A stretch of DNA of 64,000 nucleotides, taken from Flavobacterium cutihirudinis (GTDB lineage: Bacteria; Bacteroidota; Bacteroidia; Flavobacteriales; Flavobacteriaceae). Below are positions 49,912 through 59,300 of the stretch, piece after piece. The stretch is from contig NZ_QRDQ01000014.1 in the NCBI RefSeq assembly GCF_003385895.1, forward strand, positions 1 through 64,000, in the 5' to 3' direction. The notes beneath the pieces are model-generated. The model saw only the letters and a list, made by a program, of their open reading frames with translations. It ran no database searches and had not been told where the DNA came from. The translations under genes and the position numbers were made by a program. How positions within the stretch are numbered: the stretch's first letter is position 1; the number at the start of each line of letters is the position of its first letter.

Positions 49912-50787
49912 ATGAAAAAAATAATGTTGAGCTTATTTATAGCTTTTGGATTTAGTGCATGTTCGCTTAGTAATGATGAAGTAAGTACAGATTGCGGAAC
50001 CGATGTTGCTGCTACTTTTACAGGATTTCCGCTTTTATGCAATTATAGTGTAAAAACTTTACCTACGAATCCTGTTGCGATTTTTGCAGCATCTCAGGAA
50101 AAAATGGATTTATATTTTACAAAACACGAAAACACTTGTACTGTTCCAAGTGATCCAAATATCGATTTTTCGAAAAATATGCTGGTTGGAGTTTTCGCAG
50201 GAGCAAAACCTACAACAGGATATACAATAAAAATGACTGCGATGATTGAGAATAAATGCGAGATTGTAATTAATTTTTACGAAAGTGGCCCGCAGACTGG
50301 CGAAGCAATTTCTCAAACTCCAACTTATCCGTCGGATTTTATTATAATTCCTAAAACAACCAAACCAATTATTTTCAACAGAACATTAGAGACTGGAAAT
50401 AATGTTGTATTAGGAACTTATTCAAGCAAATGTACTGGCGCTGATTGTCAAAAATTCTTTCAAATCAATGATTCAAGTGTTTTGAAATATTTAAATGTTG
50501 TGGCAGGGAAATACGAATTTGAACAATACAGCTACACAAATACAAACAAAGTAGGAGATTATACAGCATTTCTAAAAACTGTTCCAACAGAAATTTTAAA
50601 CCTAAAAGGACAAACAAAAACCTATGGTACGCCGGATTCAGCAGATCAGGGTGGAATTTATTTCCAATTGCGTCAAGGTGCCGTTGTTACAAAAGTTTAT
50701 ATTGACAAAAATGATACTGCCGATCAAAGCGCTGAAATAAAAGCATTCAAAAAAGCCATTACTGACAAAATTACAAGCCTAAAATAA
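49912..50787 (+). CDS. Lipoprotein with PrcB-like domain
   Basis: 291 residues with lipobox (FGFSAC, Cys17). The middle portion (about 85-150: NMLVGVFAGAKPTTGYTIKM, ENKCEIVINFYE, YPSDFIIIPKT) matches the PrcB C-terminal domain pattern, known from the dentilisin protease complex of treponemes. The C-terminal region (about 185-291) is of unknown fold and may bind a partner. An outer-membrane or periplasmic adapter is likely; no protease is adjacent. Confidence 0.8.
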   Translation: MKKIMLSLFIAFGFSACSLSNDEVSTDCGTDVAATFTGFPLLCNYSVKTLPTNPVAIFAASQEKMDLYFTKHENTCTVPSDPNIDFSKNMLVGVFAGAKPTTGYTIKMTAMIENKCEIVINFYESGPQTGEAISQTPTYPSDFIIIPKTTKPIIFNRTLETGNNVVLGTYSSKCTGADCQKFFQINDSSVLKYLNVVAGKYEFEQYSYTNTNKVGDYTAFLKTVPTEILNLKGQTKTYGTPDSADQGGIYFQLRQGAVVTKVYIDKNDTADQSAEIKAFKKAITDKITSLK

Positions 50788-50801
50788 TGCTTTAAAGAGA
50801 A

Positions 50802-50837
50802 ATTCTAACGCATCTGAAAAGTGCGTTAGTTTTCTTT
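50802..50837 (+). terminator. Terminator after PrcB-like gene
   Basis: Stem CTAACGCA (50804-50811) / TGCGTTAG (50822-50829) followed by TTTTCTTTT. Confidence 0.8.
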
Positions 50838-50953
50838 TAACAGAAAACCAAAACAAACAGAAAATACTGATAATCAAAACATAAAAAAGTCAGTATAAAC
50901 AAAAAAGCTAGCCACGCTGCTTACTAAAGATAGTTTTTTAAGTTTATAAAAAC

Positions 50954-50961
50954 TATTTTTG
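50954..50961 (+). promoter_or_regulatory. -7 box of sigma/anti-sigma operon
   Basis: TATTTTTG, 23 nt before the TTG start codon at 50985; no TTG seen at -33. Confidence 0.5.
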
Positions 50962-50984
50962 CAAAACCAAACAATACCACTTTT

Positions 50985-51536
50985 TTGAAAGACGATTTAG
51001 AAAAATACATAAGGCAATGCATGCAAAATAATCGGGAAGGGCAACTGAAAATTTATCAGTTGTTCTCTCCTGTTTTATATGGTATATGCCTGAAGTATAT
51101 GAAAAATGAAGATGATGCCAAAGATGTATTTCAGGAGGCATTTGTAATTGTTTTTCAAAAAATCAGCCAATATAAATTTGAAGGAAGTTTTGAAGGATGG
51201 CTTAAGCGTATTTTCATTAACAAACTAATTGAAACGCTAAACAAGAAGAAAAAAGAAAGTTTCTTTTTGGATGTGTTTGATCCTGATACCGATTTTATTG
51301 AAGAAGAAGAGCTGGAAACTATTCCGATTGAACAGGAAAAACTGCTGGAATACATTCGAGATTTACCAGATCAATACCGAACAGTTTTTAACTTGTATGT
51401 TTTTGAAAAAATGAAACATAAAGAAATCGCCGAATTACTGAAGATTTCAGAAGGAACATCAAAATCAAATTTAAATCGGGCAAAAGGAATTTTGCAAAAA
51501 AGAATTTTGAGCATAAAAAATTTTAAAATAGCATGA
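50985..51536 (+). CDS. ECF-type RNA polymerase sigma factor (TTG start)
   Basis: 183 residues. Region 2 (about 22-90: YQLFSPVLYGICLKYMKNEDDAKDVFQEAFV, GSFEGWLKRIFINKLIE) and region 4 (about 122-172: LPDQYRTVFNLYVFEKMKHKEIAEL, SEGTSKSNLNRAK) are intact. The first possible start after the promoter is TTG at 50985; the first ATG (51021) would remove 12 conserved-looking residues. It overlaps the anti-sigma gene by 4 nt (ATGA). Confidence 0.92.
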   Translation: MKDDLEKYIRQCMQNNREGQLKIYQLFSPVLYGICLKYMKNEDDAKDVFQEAFVIVFQKISQYKFEGSFEGWLKRIFINKLIETLNKKKKESFFLDVFDPDTDFIEEEELETIPIEQEKLLEYIRDLPDQYRTVFNLYVFEKMKHKEIAELLKISEGTSKSNLNRAKGILQKRILSIKNFKIA

Positions 51537-53230
51537 AAAAAGAAAAGATAGAAGATATTTTTTCATCAATGGAAAACTTTTCAAGTATTCCGCCCCCAGA
51601 ATTGTGGACTAATATTGAAGAAAAACTAGACAAACCTAAAAAGAAGAAAAGAGCAATTCTTTGGTGGTCGGCTGCGGCATGCCTTTTATTGGGCTTACTG
51701 CTTCCAACTGTTTTTCATATAGCTTCTAATTCAGGAATTAAAACAATAAATGGCAGTTCGACAGAAAGTAAAAATGTAGTTCTGGACAAAAATGAAAATG
51801 TGAAGAAGAATAAAAATAGTTCTTCAGAAAATGAAAATGAGAGTAATAATGGTGCTTTAGATAACTTTAAAAATACAAATAAAGGAAATGCAGTTGCAGA
51901 TTCTGATTCTGAAATCAATTCTAATTCAGCAGGAAAATCTGAAAATGAAACCAGAGAACAAAATACAACTGAAGCTCAAAAAAATAGTGTTTCAGAAAAA
52001 GAGAATCAGTTTAACTCATTTTCACGAAATCAAAATAAACAGTCAGGAAAAAACGCTGCCAATCAAAGTGTAGCGCAAAAATCTTTTATGCCTAATACAT
52101 CGAATTCTTTTAATACGGCATCAAAAAACTACTATCCAGACGCAGAAAAAAGAAACGCTGATAAAGCCTTGGCAGAAAAAACATTTTCATCTGGAAAAAC
52201 AAATGGTTTTAATTCGGCTTTGGCCGGAACAACATCAAATTCAATTTTCGGAAAAACAACTCCAAATTCAGATACAAATAATTCGAATTCTGTAGCTATT
52301 CTTTCTGACACTAAACAAAGTGCTGAGAGCAATTTAAAGAAAGAAACTGGAAAAGAAACAAAATCGGAAAAAGCATTAGCAGAAAACACTCAGAAAAACA
52401 ATTCGAAATTCAACAGCTCCGCTTTAAGCAAACAAGACTCATTACAGCTTGCAGAACTTCAAAATTTAGAAAAAGGAATTTTGGCAACAACTGCTGAAAG
52501 CAAAAAAGATAAGAAAGAAAAGACTTCTGAAAAAACAGATAAATGGGCCGTTCAGGTTTTTGCCGGCGTTGCCAACTCTGAAAATTATAAAAACGAAAAA
52601 ACACTTGGGTACGTAAATGACTCTAAACAAGGAAGCGCATATGGTGTAAAAACAAAATATAAGATTGCTAAAAAATGGGCTGTAGGTTCTGGTTTCAAAA
52701 TAAATGAATTGGGCCAAAGTGTAGCTAATGTTTCGTACATGAACGTTCGAAGAGACGGTTTATATGCTACGAGCGATTATTTGGTTCAAAATCCTACTGT
52801 TCCGCAGCAATCACTGGGTGTCAATGCCAATTATGTACTTTTATCAGGAACTACAACAAATTCGTTTAAAAGCGAAAATATACAGACTGGAAATTTAGAT
52901 CAGAATTTACGCTATATCGAAATGCCTTTAGAAGTTTCGTATGCGGTTTTCTCAAAAAACAAAGCCAACATAAGTTTAAACACGGGCGGTTTTGTTGGAA
53001 AACTAATTTCAAATTCTGTAGCAATTGATGGTACTTCGATAGGAGAAAATATGAATGCAAATGATTTCGTGTACGGATCTACTTTAAGTAGTACTGTACA
53101 ATATCGCGTTTATAAAAAAACTAATGTTTTTGTAGAACCAGCAATCAATTATTATATAAATCCGCTTAACAGTCAATCCTTCAACCAATTCCAATGGGGA
53201 TTGAATTTTGGACTGAATGTTTCTTTTTAA
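51533..53230 (+). CDS. Anti-sigma protein with long linker and outer-membrane barrel
   Basis: 565 residues in four parts: a cytoplasmic stub (1-40, IPPPELWTNIEEKL, typical of flavobacterial anti-sigma N-termini); one transmembrane helix (41-64); a ~270-residue Asn/Ser/Lys/Glu-rich disordered linker (65-335); and a 230-residue beta-rich C-terminal domain (336-565, from WAVQVFAGVANS to the terminal Phe of GLNFGLNVSF) resembling an outer-membrane beta-barrel. Coupled to the ECF sigma gene. I infer a single protein spanning both membranes that releases sigma on an outer-membrane signal. Confidence 0.8.
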   Translation: MKKEKIEDIFSSMENFSSIPPPELWTNIEEKLDKPKKKKRAILWWSAAACLLLGLLLPTVFHIASNSGIKTINGSSTESKNVVLDKNENVKKNKNSSSENENESNNGALDNFKNTNKGNAVADSDSEINSNSAGKSENETREQNTTEAQKNSVSEKENQFNSFSRNQNKQSGKNAANQSVAQKSFMPNTSNSFNTASKNYYPDAEKRNADKALAEKTFSSGKTNGFNSALAGTTSNSIFGKTTPNSDTNNSNSVAILSDTKQSAESNLKKETGKETKSEKALAENTQKNNSKFNSSALSKQDSLQLAELQNLEKGILATTAESKKDKKEKTSEKTDKWAVQVFAGVANSENYKNEKTLGYVNDSKQGSAYGVKTKYKIAKKWAVGSGFKINELGQSVANVSYMNVRRDGLYATSDYLVQNPTVPQQSLGVNANYVLLSGTTTNSFKSENIQTGNLDQNLRYIEMPLEVSYAVFSKNKANISLNTGGFVGKLISNSVAIDGTSIGENMNANDFVYGSTLSSTVQYRVYKKTNVFVEPAINYYINPLNSQSFNQFQWGLNFGLNVSF

Positions 53231-53272
53231 GGTGGTTATTTTTCTATAATTTTAGTGAAATTTAAAATGTAG

Positions 53273-53797
53273 ATGACATCAAAAAAGAATGAAAACAAGG
53301 AAACCTCTCTTTCAAAAAACTTAATTCTTGCAAAAGAACTTGTTTATGAACCTTGCGAATTTGATTGTACTGATTTTCAATCAGAATCGGAGAGCGCAGA
53401 ATATGATGCTTTTGATTTTAAAATTGACGGTAAACAGGTCAAATATCGATCGGCAAAAATTACCCCAACCAAAACTGGCCAGTTTGTAACCTTATGGAAA
53501 AGAAAACCCAAAGGCACAATTGAACCTTTTCATGATTCAGATATAATTGATTTTGTTATAATCAGTGTGCGAAAAGAAGATTTTCTCGGACAATTTATTT
53601 TCCCAAAAGCTGTTTTACTCGAAAAAGGAATTTTCTCTACGGAAAAGAAAGAAGGAATCAGAGCCACGAGAGTTTATCCGCCCTGGGATGAAACCACAAG
53701 TAAACAAGCGCAAAAAACACAAAAATGGCAATTGGATTATTTTTATAGTATAAATCCAAAAAAAGATTTAGAACAATTTAAGAAGTTAATTAGATAA
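53273..53797 (+). CDS. MepB-family protein
   Basis: 174 residues that match the MepB pattern (YEPCEFDCTDFQSESESAEYDA, KITPTKTGQFVTLWKR, FVIISVRKEDFLGQFIFPK, GIRATRVYPPWDE). The family is named from the staphylococcal mepRAB locus; its function is not known. Soluble, no signal. Monocistronic, with a terminator after it. Confidence 0.88.
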   Translation: MTSKKNENKETSLSKNLILAKELVYEPCEFDCTDFQSESESAEYDAFDFKIDGKQVKYRSAKITPTKTGQFVTLWKRKPKGTIEPFHDSDIIDFVIISVRKEDFLGQFIFPKAVLLEKGIFSTEKKEGIRATRVYPPWDETTSKQAQKTQKWQLDYFYSINPKKDLEQFKKLIR

Positions 53798-53800
53798 TTC

Positions 53801-53842
53801 AAAAAAAGCGTCAAATGAAAGTTTCATCTGACGCTTTTTTGT
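53801..53842. terminator. Terminator between mepB-like and SDR genes
   Basis: Stem AAAAAAGCGTCA... / TGACGCTTTTTT (inner part ATGAAAGTTTCAT also pairs). Usable in both directions between convergent genes. Confidence 0.85.
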
Positions 53843-53857
53843 TTTTATATATAAAAC

Positions 53858-54610
53858 CTAAACAGCAGTATAACCGCCGTCTGCGATAATATAACTTCCG
53901 GTTGTAAAAGAAGATTTTTCAGAACTTAAAAACACTACAAGATCTGCAACTTCTTCTGCAGTTCCCAAGCGATTCATTGGTGCTTTTGCCGCAACGGCGT
54001 CCATCACATTCTGAGTCATGTTGTCTTTCAACAAAGCTGTTTCAATATAACCAGGTCCAACGGCATTACAGCGAATATTTTTTAAAGCGTATTCTGCTGC
54101 TATATTTTTGGTTAATCCAACAACACCATGTTTAGACGCAGTATAAGCCGGACTATTTGGTGCGGCAACCTGACCATGAATCGAAGCAATATTGACAATG
54201 CTTCCGCCGCCGTTTTTCTCCATTTGTTCCAACTGATAGCGGCACGCATAAAAAACGCCGCTTAAATTAAGTGCAATTACACGATCCCAAGCTTCCGGAT
54301 CATATTCTCCAGTTGGTTTTGCAGGCCCGCCCATTCCGGCGTTATTGCAAGCAATATCAAGGCGACCGTATTTTGAAACCGCAACCTCAACCATATGTTT
54401 GTTATCGCTTGCGCTCGACGAATCTCCTTTCACAAAAAAAGCTTCGCCGCCGCTGTCTTTTATACTTTTTACGGTTTCTTCTCCGTGTTCAACATTAATA
54501 TCTGATAATACAACTTTTGCTCCTTCTCGAGCGTAGGCTTCTGCAACAGCGCGTCCGATTCCGGAACCACCGCCTGATACAAAAGCTACTTTATTTTCTA
54601 AAAGTGCCAT
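53858..54610 (-). CDS. SDR-family oxidoreductase
   Basis: 250 residues of a classical short-chain dehydrogenase: cofactor loop SGGGSGIGRA (12-21), NNAG (near 89), catalytic Ser-Tyr-Lys with YTASKHG (Tyr155, Lys159 approximately), and PGYIETALL. An Asp after beta2 (SDINVE) favours NAD. The substrate is not predictable; glucose-dehydrogenase or 3-ketoacyl reductase-like enzymes share this pattern. Confidence 0.92.
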   Translation of the reverse strand: MALLENKVAFVSGGGSGIGRAVAEAYAREGAKVVLSDINVEHGEETVKSIKDSGGEAFFVKGDSSSASDNKHMVEVAVSKYGRLDIACNNAGMGGPAKPTGEYDPEAWDRVIALNLSGVFYACRYQLEQMEKNGGGSIVNIASIHGQVAAPNSPAYTASKHGVVGLTKNIAAEYALKNIRCNAVGPGYIETALLKDNMTQNVMDAVAAKAPMNRLGTAEEVADLVVFLSSEKSSFTTGSYIIADGGYTAV

Positions 54611-54760
54611 ATTCTTAATATTTAAATTTGTAGCTACAATTTACGAAGATATCCTTGTTTAACTGGCCACAAATTGGGAGTTTAGCATAACATTAACTTG
54701 ACATGCTAATGATATGTTATTTGATGATAAAATGATGTTTTTTCATCTTTTTTTTCTTAT

Positions 54761-55135
54761 TTACTTATCTTCATCCAATTTCATATTTCCACGATCTTTA
54801 TGACTTTCCGCATTTGAATTCGGATATCGATTAGGTGTTATATCAGAATTTCGGTCTTTGTTTTCGACTGTTTTGTTTGCCTCTTCTTCTGTTTCTACAC
54901 CTCTGTTTGCGTTTGGATTATTTGAGTTTGCATCATCCGATACTTTTTTTATTTCTTCGTTTACATTGCGTGCACGATCAACTGTCTCCTTTTTCCCTGT
55001 TTCGTCGGTTACGATTTCTTTTTCCAATTTATTTTCATCGTATTTCGTATCATGCGAAACATTTTTTCCTTTAGAATCATCTATATTTTTCTGAACTCCA
55101 TTTATTTTTTTTGAGCCTAAATTATTCGTATCCAT
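54761..55135 (-). CDS. Hydrophilic low-complexity protein, function unknown
   Basis: 124 residues rich in Lys, Glu, Asp and Asn with no hydrophobic stretch, probably disordered (SNNPNANRGVETEEEANKT). No domain recognised. The ATG at 55135 is preceded by an A/T-rich region. Similar to stress-related hydrophilins in composition only. Confidence 0.55.
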   Translation of the reverse strand: MDTNNLGSKKINGVQKNIDDSKGKNVSHDTKYDENKLEKEIVTDETGKKETVDRARNVNEEIKKVSDDANSNNPNANRGVETEEEANKTVENKDRNSDITPNRYPNSNAESHKDRGNMKLDEDK

Positions 55136-55278
55136 AACTTTATTTTTTTTGAATTCTAACTTATAATATTACAAATTCTAAATCTGAAAGTTTTATGGCT
55201 TAACAATGCATTTCTTTTATAATTGCCATCTTTTCAAAATTCATTATCTTTAATTACAAGAACTTAACAATCACTATT

Positions 55279-55476
55279 ATGAATTTCTTCAAAATCAAAA
55301 CTTGCTGGTCAAATGCCGAATTTATTCTGATTAAATTATGCATGGCTTCAGCATATATTTTAGTGGGAAGCTATTTTCACGATTTTTTTAAAGATTATTA
55401 TACTGCCCTACTTGTCGTTTTTGGCTTCACTGTAATATGGTTTGTGTACCAATGGCTAAAAAAAATGAAAGCGTAA
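55279..55476 (+). CDS. Small membrane protein, function unknown
   Basis: 65 residues with two predicted hydrophobic helices (about 14-34 and 38-58) and basic ends (WLKKMKA). No family recognised. It lies 53 nt upstream of rluE, which has its own -7 box (TATCTTTG, 55508-55515), so it need not be cotranscribed. Confidence 0.58.
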   Translation: MNFFKIKTCWSNAEFILIKLCMASAYILVGSYFHDFFKDYYTALLVVFGFTVIWFVYQWLKKMKA

Positions 55477-55528
55477 AAACTTTCCCTTTTAATTTTACCA
55501 AAGAAACTATCTTTGCAAAAAATTAAAA

Positions 55529-56101
55529 ATGCACAGACACTTTATTCTTTTTAAACCTTACGGCTATCTGAGTCAGTTTATTTATGAATTAAAAAGAAAG
55601 AAAAAGCTTTTAGGCGAATTGCATGATTTTCCTGAAGGAACAATGGCAATTGGGAGACTGGACGAAGATTCTGAAGGCCTGCTTTTATTGACAACCGACG
55701 GTAACATGAGCGAACTTGTTCGAAGCAAAAAGGTTGACAAAGAGTATTATGTTCAAGTTGATGGATTAATTACTCCCGAAGCAATAGAAGAATTGCAAAA
55801 AGGTGTTAAAATTGGACTTGATGGTGGCAAATACAAAACAAAACCTTGTAAAGCATTTATTGTTACCGAAATTCCGGATTTTGGTGCGCGAGCTAAAAAA
55901 ATTCGGGATGAGCGTCATGGCCCAACTTCTTGGCTATCAATTACAGTAAGAGAAGGGAAATTTCGTCAAGTTCGAAAAATGACAGCAGCAGTTGGTTTTC
56001 CAACATTGCGCTTGGTTCGTGTTCGGATTGGAAATGTATATTTGCAAAACTTAAAAGCTGGCGAAGTTTTAGAAGTCTCGGATTTCCGACTAAACGATTA
56101 A
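55529..56101 (+). CDS. rluE: 23S rRNA pseudouridine synthase, RluE/RsuA family
   Basis: 190 residues: FILFKPYGYLSQF at the start, catalytic Asp in GRLDEDSEGLLLLT (Asp44 approximately) and REGKFRQVRKM near the C-terminus. There is no S4 domain, as in RluE, which modifies U2457 of E. coli 23S rRNA. Followed by trmL after 22 nt, forming an RNA-modification pair. Confidence 0.9.
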   Translation: MHRHFILFKPYGYLSQFIYELKRKKKLLGELHDFPEGTMAIGRLDEDSEGLLLLTTDGNMSELVRSKKVDKEYYVQVDGLITPEAIEELQKGVKIGLDGGKYKTKPCKAFIVTEIPDFGARAKKIRDERHGPTSWLSITVREGKFRQVRKMTAAVGFPTLRLVRVRIGNVYLQNLKAGEVLEVSDFRLND

Positions 56102-56123
56102 ACAAATTAACAAATAAACGATA

Positions 56124-56579
56124 ATGCTAAACGTTGTTCTTGTAGAACCAGAAATACCAAATAATACCGGAAACATTGGAAGATTATGCGTCGGCACAGA
56201 AAGTCGTCTGCACTTGATTCATCCTTTTGGATTTGTAATAAATGATAAAAATCTAAAACGTTCAGGTTTGGATTATTGGGTGCATCTTGATGTTACCGAA
56301 TATCAGAATGTTGAAGAATGGATGCAGCAGATTCCGGACAAATCACGTGTCTTTTTAATGAGTTCTCATGCTGAGAAATCATATTTAGAAACTGATTTTC
56401 AAGATGGTGACTGGTTGGTTTTCGGAAAAGAAAGTGTTGGTTTGAGTAAAGAAGTTTTAGCTTTATTTGAAAATCATTTAACGATTCCGATGTCGAAATT
56501 GATTCGTAGTTTTAATATTGCTAATTCTGTGGCGTTTGTGGTTGGGGAAGCGAAAAGACAGATTAATTTAAAAGTTTAG
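56124..56579 (+). CDS. trmL: tRNA (cytidine/uridine-34 2'-O)-methyltransferase TrmL
   Basis: 151-residue SPOUT methyltransferase: LVEPEIPNNTGNIGRLC at the start, LVFGKESVGL and IPMSKLIRSFNIANSVAFVVGEA forming the trefoil-knot SAM site. It methylates the wobble ribose of certain leucine tRNAs. Length is standard. Confidence 0.93.
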   Translation: MLNVVLVEPEIPNNTGNIGRLCVGTESRLHLIHPFGFVINDKNLKRSGLDYWVHLDVTEYQNVEEWMQQIPDKSRVFLMSSHAEKSYLETDFQDGDWLVFGKESVGLSKEVLALFENHLTIPMSKLIRSFNIANSVAFVVGEAKRQINLKV

Positions 56580-56629
56580 CCGTTTATTTGTTTAACTGTT
56601 TAATCGACTTTTTTAACTCCAAAAACAAC

Positions 56630-57424
56630 ATGACCAAAACTGTAACTGTAGAACAAGCTTTAAATAAAGGCAGATTAAGACTTGTCTTTTTACCTCTTTT
56701 AATAATTCTTGGATTTATAGGAATAGGACTTCTATTTACAGATAATCAATTCATTGGACAATGGATTATCCCCTTAAGTTTAATTTTAGGATTTGTTTTT
56801 GGATGGCTGGCCTGGAGTTACTTTGTTAATAGATGGAAAATATGGGCATTCGAAAATGTACAAAACGTTCACGAGTTGAAACGAAAAGCAATTGAAGAAA
56901 AATTAATTTGGGAAAGTGGAAGTTGGTTTGAAAAAACTGAATTTAAGAGTCAAGAACAAAAACTGAAACTAAAATCATTAGAAAAAAAATTCCTTCAAAA
57001 TGATACCTATATAGATGATAATAGTGTGCCAATAGAGACCAAAATTTTTTATTCTAAAAGCACTTCGATAGTTAATATGCTTATTTATATCTTCTCATTT
57101 TTATTCATAGCTTATTATTTTTTTGAAAATAATTGGATAAAAATAATTGTCGTTGCCTTTGGACTTTTTTTGACTTATGATCATTTAAAAAAAATTATAG
57201 ATCGAAAACCTCAACTCATAATCAACAGCTCGGGAATTCAAGCAAAAAATCAAAAAATAATACCATGGAATAAAATCCGCAATGATAAGGTTTTAAAAAA
57301 TTATCTCTCTTTTAATAATACCGAAATTGAAATTGAGTATTTCAATATAAAACCGAGCGAACTAGAAAATTTATTACATGTGTATCGTGTACGTTTTGAG
57401 AACAATAATTCTAAGTCACAATAA
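56630..57424 (+). CDS. Membrane protein, function unknown
   Basis: 264 residues from ATG 56630; an in-frame TTG at 56588 lies in a repeat-like CGTTTATTTG sequence and is less likely. Two helix pairs, at about 17-66 and 157-200, surround a soluble section; the C-terminal ~60 residues are also soluble (SSGIQAKNQKIIPWNKI, resembling PH-like membrane proteins). No confident family. Its 3' end overlaps the ABC ATPase gene by 14 nt, convergent. Confidence 0.65.
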   Translation: MTKTVTVEQALNKGRLRLVFLPLLIILGFIGIGLLFTDNQFIGQWIIPLSLILGFVFGWLAWSYFVNRWKIWAFENVQNVHELKRKAIEEKLIWESGSWFEKTEFKSQEQKLKLKSLEKKFLQNDTYIDDNSVPIETKIFYSKSTSIVNMLIYIFSFLFIAYYFFENNWIKIIVVAFGLFLTYDHLKKIIDRKPQLIINSSGIQAKNQKIIPWNKIRNDKVLKNYLSFNNTEIEIEYFNIKPSELENLLHVYRVRFENNNSKSQ

Positions 57425-58187
57425 ACTTTCCTTTTTCAGCATCAAAAATAATATGTTCGTCTTTGAACAAATTGCTGAAACTTCCGTTTGAGATTAAATT
57501 GCAAGGCTGATCTTGTACTATATTTTCCGGCGTCATCATAATCATTTCATCACTTAACTGAATGGCCAAATCGATGTCATGAGTTGAAAATAAAATACAC
57601 TTTTGAGTTTCCTGAGTCAGTTTTTTCAATAATTTGAATAAGGAAACTTTATGAAGCAAATCCAAATGTGTTGTAGGTTCATCCAAGATAATTAAAGGCG
57701 TGTCCTGCGCAAGCGCTCGTGCAATTAAAACTTTCTGTAATTGTCCGTCGCTTATTTCGAAATGCTTTTTGGTTGCTAAATGTGTTATTTGGGTTAATGC
57801 TAAAGCTTCATTAACTTTTACAATATCTTCGGGTGTTAAAGTTCCGACCCAATTCGTATATGGCTGACGACCCAACGCAACCAATTCAAAAACTGAAAGA
57901 TTACTTGGTGGCAGTTTTTCGGTTAAAACTAAACTTAGATTCTGTGCTAATTCTAAAGGTTTGTATGCTGAAATATTCTTTTCATTCAAATAAACATTTC
58001 CAGACAATGGTTTTTGAATTCCGGTTATTGTGCGGAGTAAAGTAGATTTCCCTATTCCATTTGCTCCAATCAAAGTGATAAGTTTTCCGGGAGCTAAACT
58101 TAGATTTAGATGCTTAGCAATGGTCGTAACTCCTCTCTTGGATTTGTATCCAATAGTTAAATTTGAAGTTGATAGAATGTTTTTCAT
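57411..58187 (-). CDS. ABC transporter ATP-binding protein (BtuD/FecE type)
   Basis: 258 residues: Walker A GANGIGKSTLL (near 38), signature ISDGQLQKVLIARAL (replacing LSGGQ), Walker B LIILDEPTTHLD and a switch His in STHD. It energises the neighbouring FecCD permease. Given the cobU/bluB-cobT/cobS genes next door, B12 or its precursor cobinamide is the likely substrate; an iron chelate is the alternative. Confidence 0.9.
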   Translation of the reverse strand: MKNILSTSNLTIGYKSKRGVTTIAKHLNLSLAPGKLITLIGANGIGKSTLLRTITGIQKPLSGNVYLNEKNISAYKPLELAQNLSLVLTEKLPPSNLSVFELVALGRQPYTNWVGTLTPEDIVKVNEALALTQITHLATKKHFEISDGQLQKVLIARALAQDTPLIILDEPTTHLDLLHKVSLFKLLKKLTQETQKCILFSTHDIDLAIQLSDEMIMMTPENIVQDQPCNLISNGSFSNLFKDEHIIFDAEKGKFIVT

Positions 58188-58191
58188 TTTT

Positions 58192-58231
58192 AAAGATTCT
58201 GAGTTGCTAAGATTCTAAGAAACTAAGTTTT
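58192..58231. repeat. Short intergenic repeat related to 24129-24168
   Basis: GATTCTGAGTTGCTAAGATT(CTAAGAAACTAAG) shares TTAGAAACTTAG-type words, in inverted sense, with the transketolase spacer. It is a dispersed sequence between the permease and ATPase genes. Confidence 0.45.
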
Positions 58232-58273
58232 TATTCCTTCCGAAAATTCGATTTTAATCCGTTAATCTATAAT

Positions 58274-59299
58274 CTAAATGTTTCTTTTTCGGACTAAAAG
58301 CCAAATCACGACCGGCGCCCCAATTATAGAAGTTATGGCATTTATTGGCAACGTTACATCAAATCCCGGCATTTGTGAAACGATATCACAAAACAGCATT
58401 ATTATAGATCCAAAAAACAACGTGCTCCAAAACAATATTGTATGATTACTTGTTTGAAAAACCAGTTTTGCGATATGTGGCACTGCAAGTCCAATAAAAG
58501 CAATGGGCCCTGCAAAAGCCGTAATACTTCCTGATAAAATACTCGTTGCAAATATGATAATCAACCTTGCTCTTTTAAAGTTCAATCCCATGCTTTTTGC
58601 ATAGTTTTCTCCCAAAAGCAATGCATTTAAAGGTTTTATACTACTTGCACTTAAAAGCAAACCAATTCCAACACAAACAGTCAAAATTGCGATTGTTGGC
58701 CAGGAAAGATTTCCAAGACTTCCCATCGACCAAAAAGTGAATTTCTGAAGCTGTTCTGCTGTACTGAAATAGGTTAGAACACTAACAATTGCGGTTGTAA
58801 AACTTCCGAACATTAAACCTACAATCAAAATTGCCATTGTGTCTCGCAATCGCTGAGAAACCAATAAAACAAGTAATAAAACCAATGTACTACCAAATGT
58901 TGAAGCGATGACAATTCCGTAAGATGACAACGCAATAGCTCTAAGAAATAATGGCAAAAATCCTGCTCCTAAAATCACAAAAGCAACACCCAAACTTGCT
59001 CCCGAACTAAGTCCTAAAACATAAGGTCCCGCTAAAGGATTTCGAAATAAAGTCTGCATCAAAAGTCCGCTAATCGAAAGTCCGGTTCCTACCAAAACTG
59101 CTGTAATAGCTTTTGGTAAACGATAATTGATGATAATATATTCCCAAGTTGATTTTGATGCCTGTCCGCCTGTCAAACTTGTAAAAACATCTTTTAACGG
59201 AATTGTAACAGATCCTAAACTGATACTCGCAAAAAACATCAGTAAAAGTCCCAAAGACAAAACGACAAATAAAATGGTATTTCGTTTTTTGTTTGCCAA
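58274..59299 (-). CDS. FecCD-type ABC permease (TTG start)
   Basis: 341 residues, about ten transmembrane helices, with conserved GTGLSISGLLMQTLFRNPLAGPYVLG and GPIAFIGLAVPHIAK. It begins with TTG (59299-59297): the frame opens one base after the stop of the upstream binding-protein gene, and the first ATG would remove the first transmembrane start. Member of the BtuC/FhuB family; B12 transport inferred from neighbours. Confidence 0.9.
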   Translation of the reverse strand: MANKKRNTILFVVLSLGLLLMFFASISLGSVTIPLKDVFTSLTGGQASKSTWEYIIINYRLPKAITAVLVGTGLSISGLLMQTLFRNPLAGPYVLGLSSGASLGVAFVILGAGFLPLFLRAIALSSYGIVIASTFGSTLVLLLVLLVSQRLRDTMAILIVGLMFGSFTTAIVSVLTYFSTAEQLQKFTFWSMGSLGNLSWPTIAILTVCVGIGLLLSASSIKPLNALLLGENYAKSMGLNFKRARLIIIFATSILSGSITAFAGPIAFIGLAVPHIAKLVFQTSNHTILFWSTLFFGSIIMLFCDIVSQMPGFDVTLPINAITSIIGAPVVIWLLVRKRNI

Positions 59300-59300
59300 T

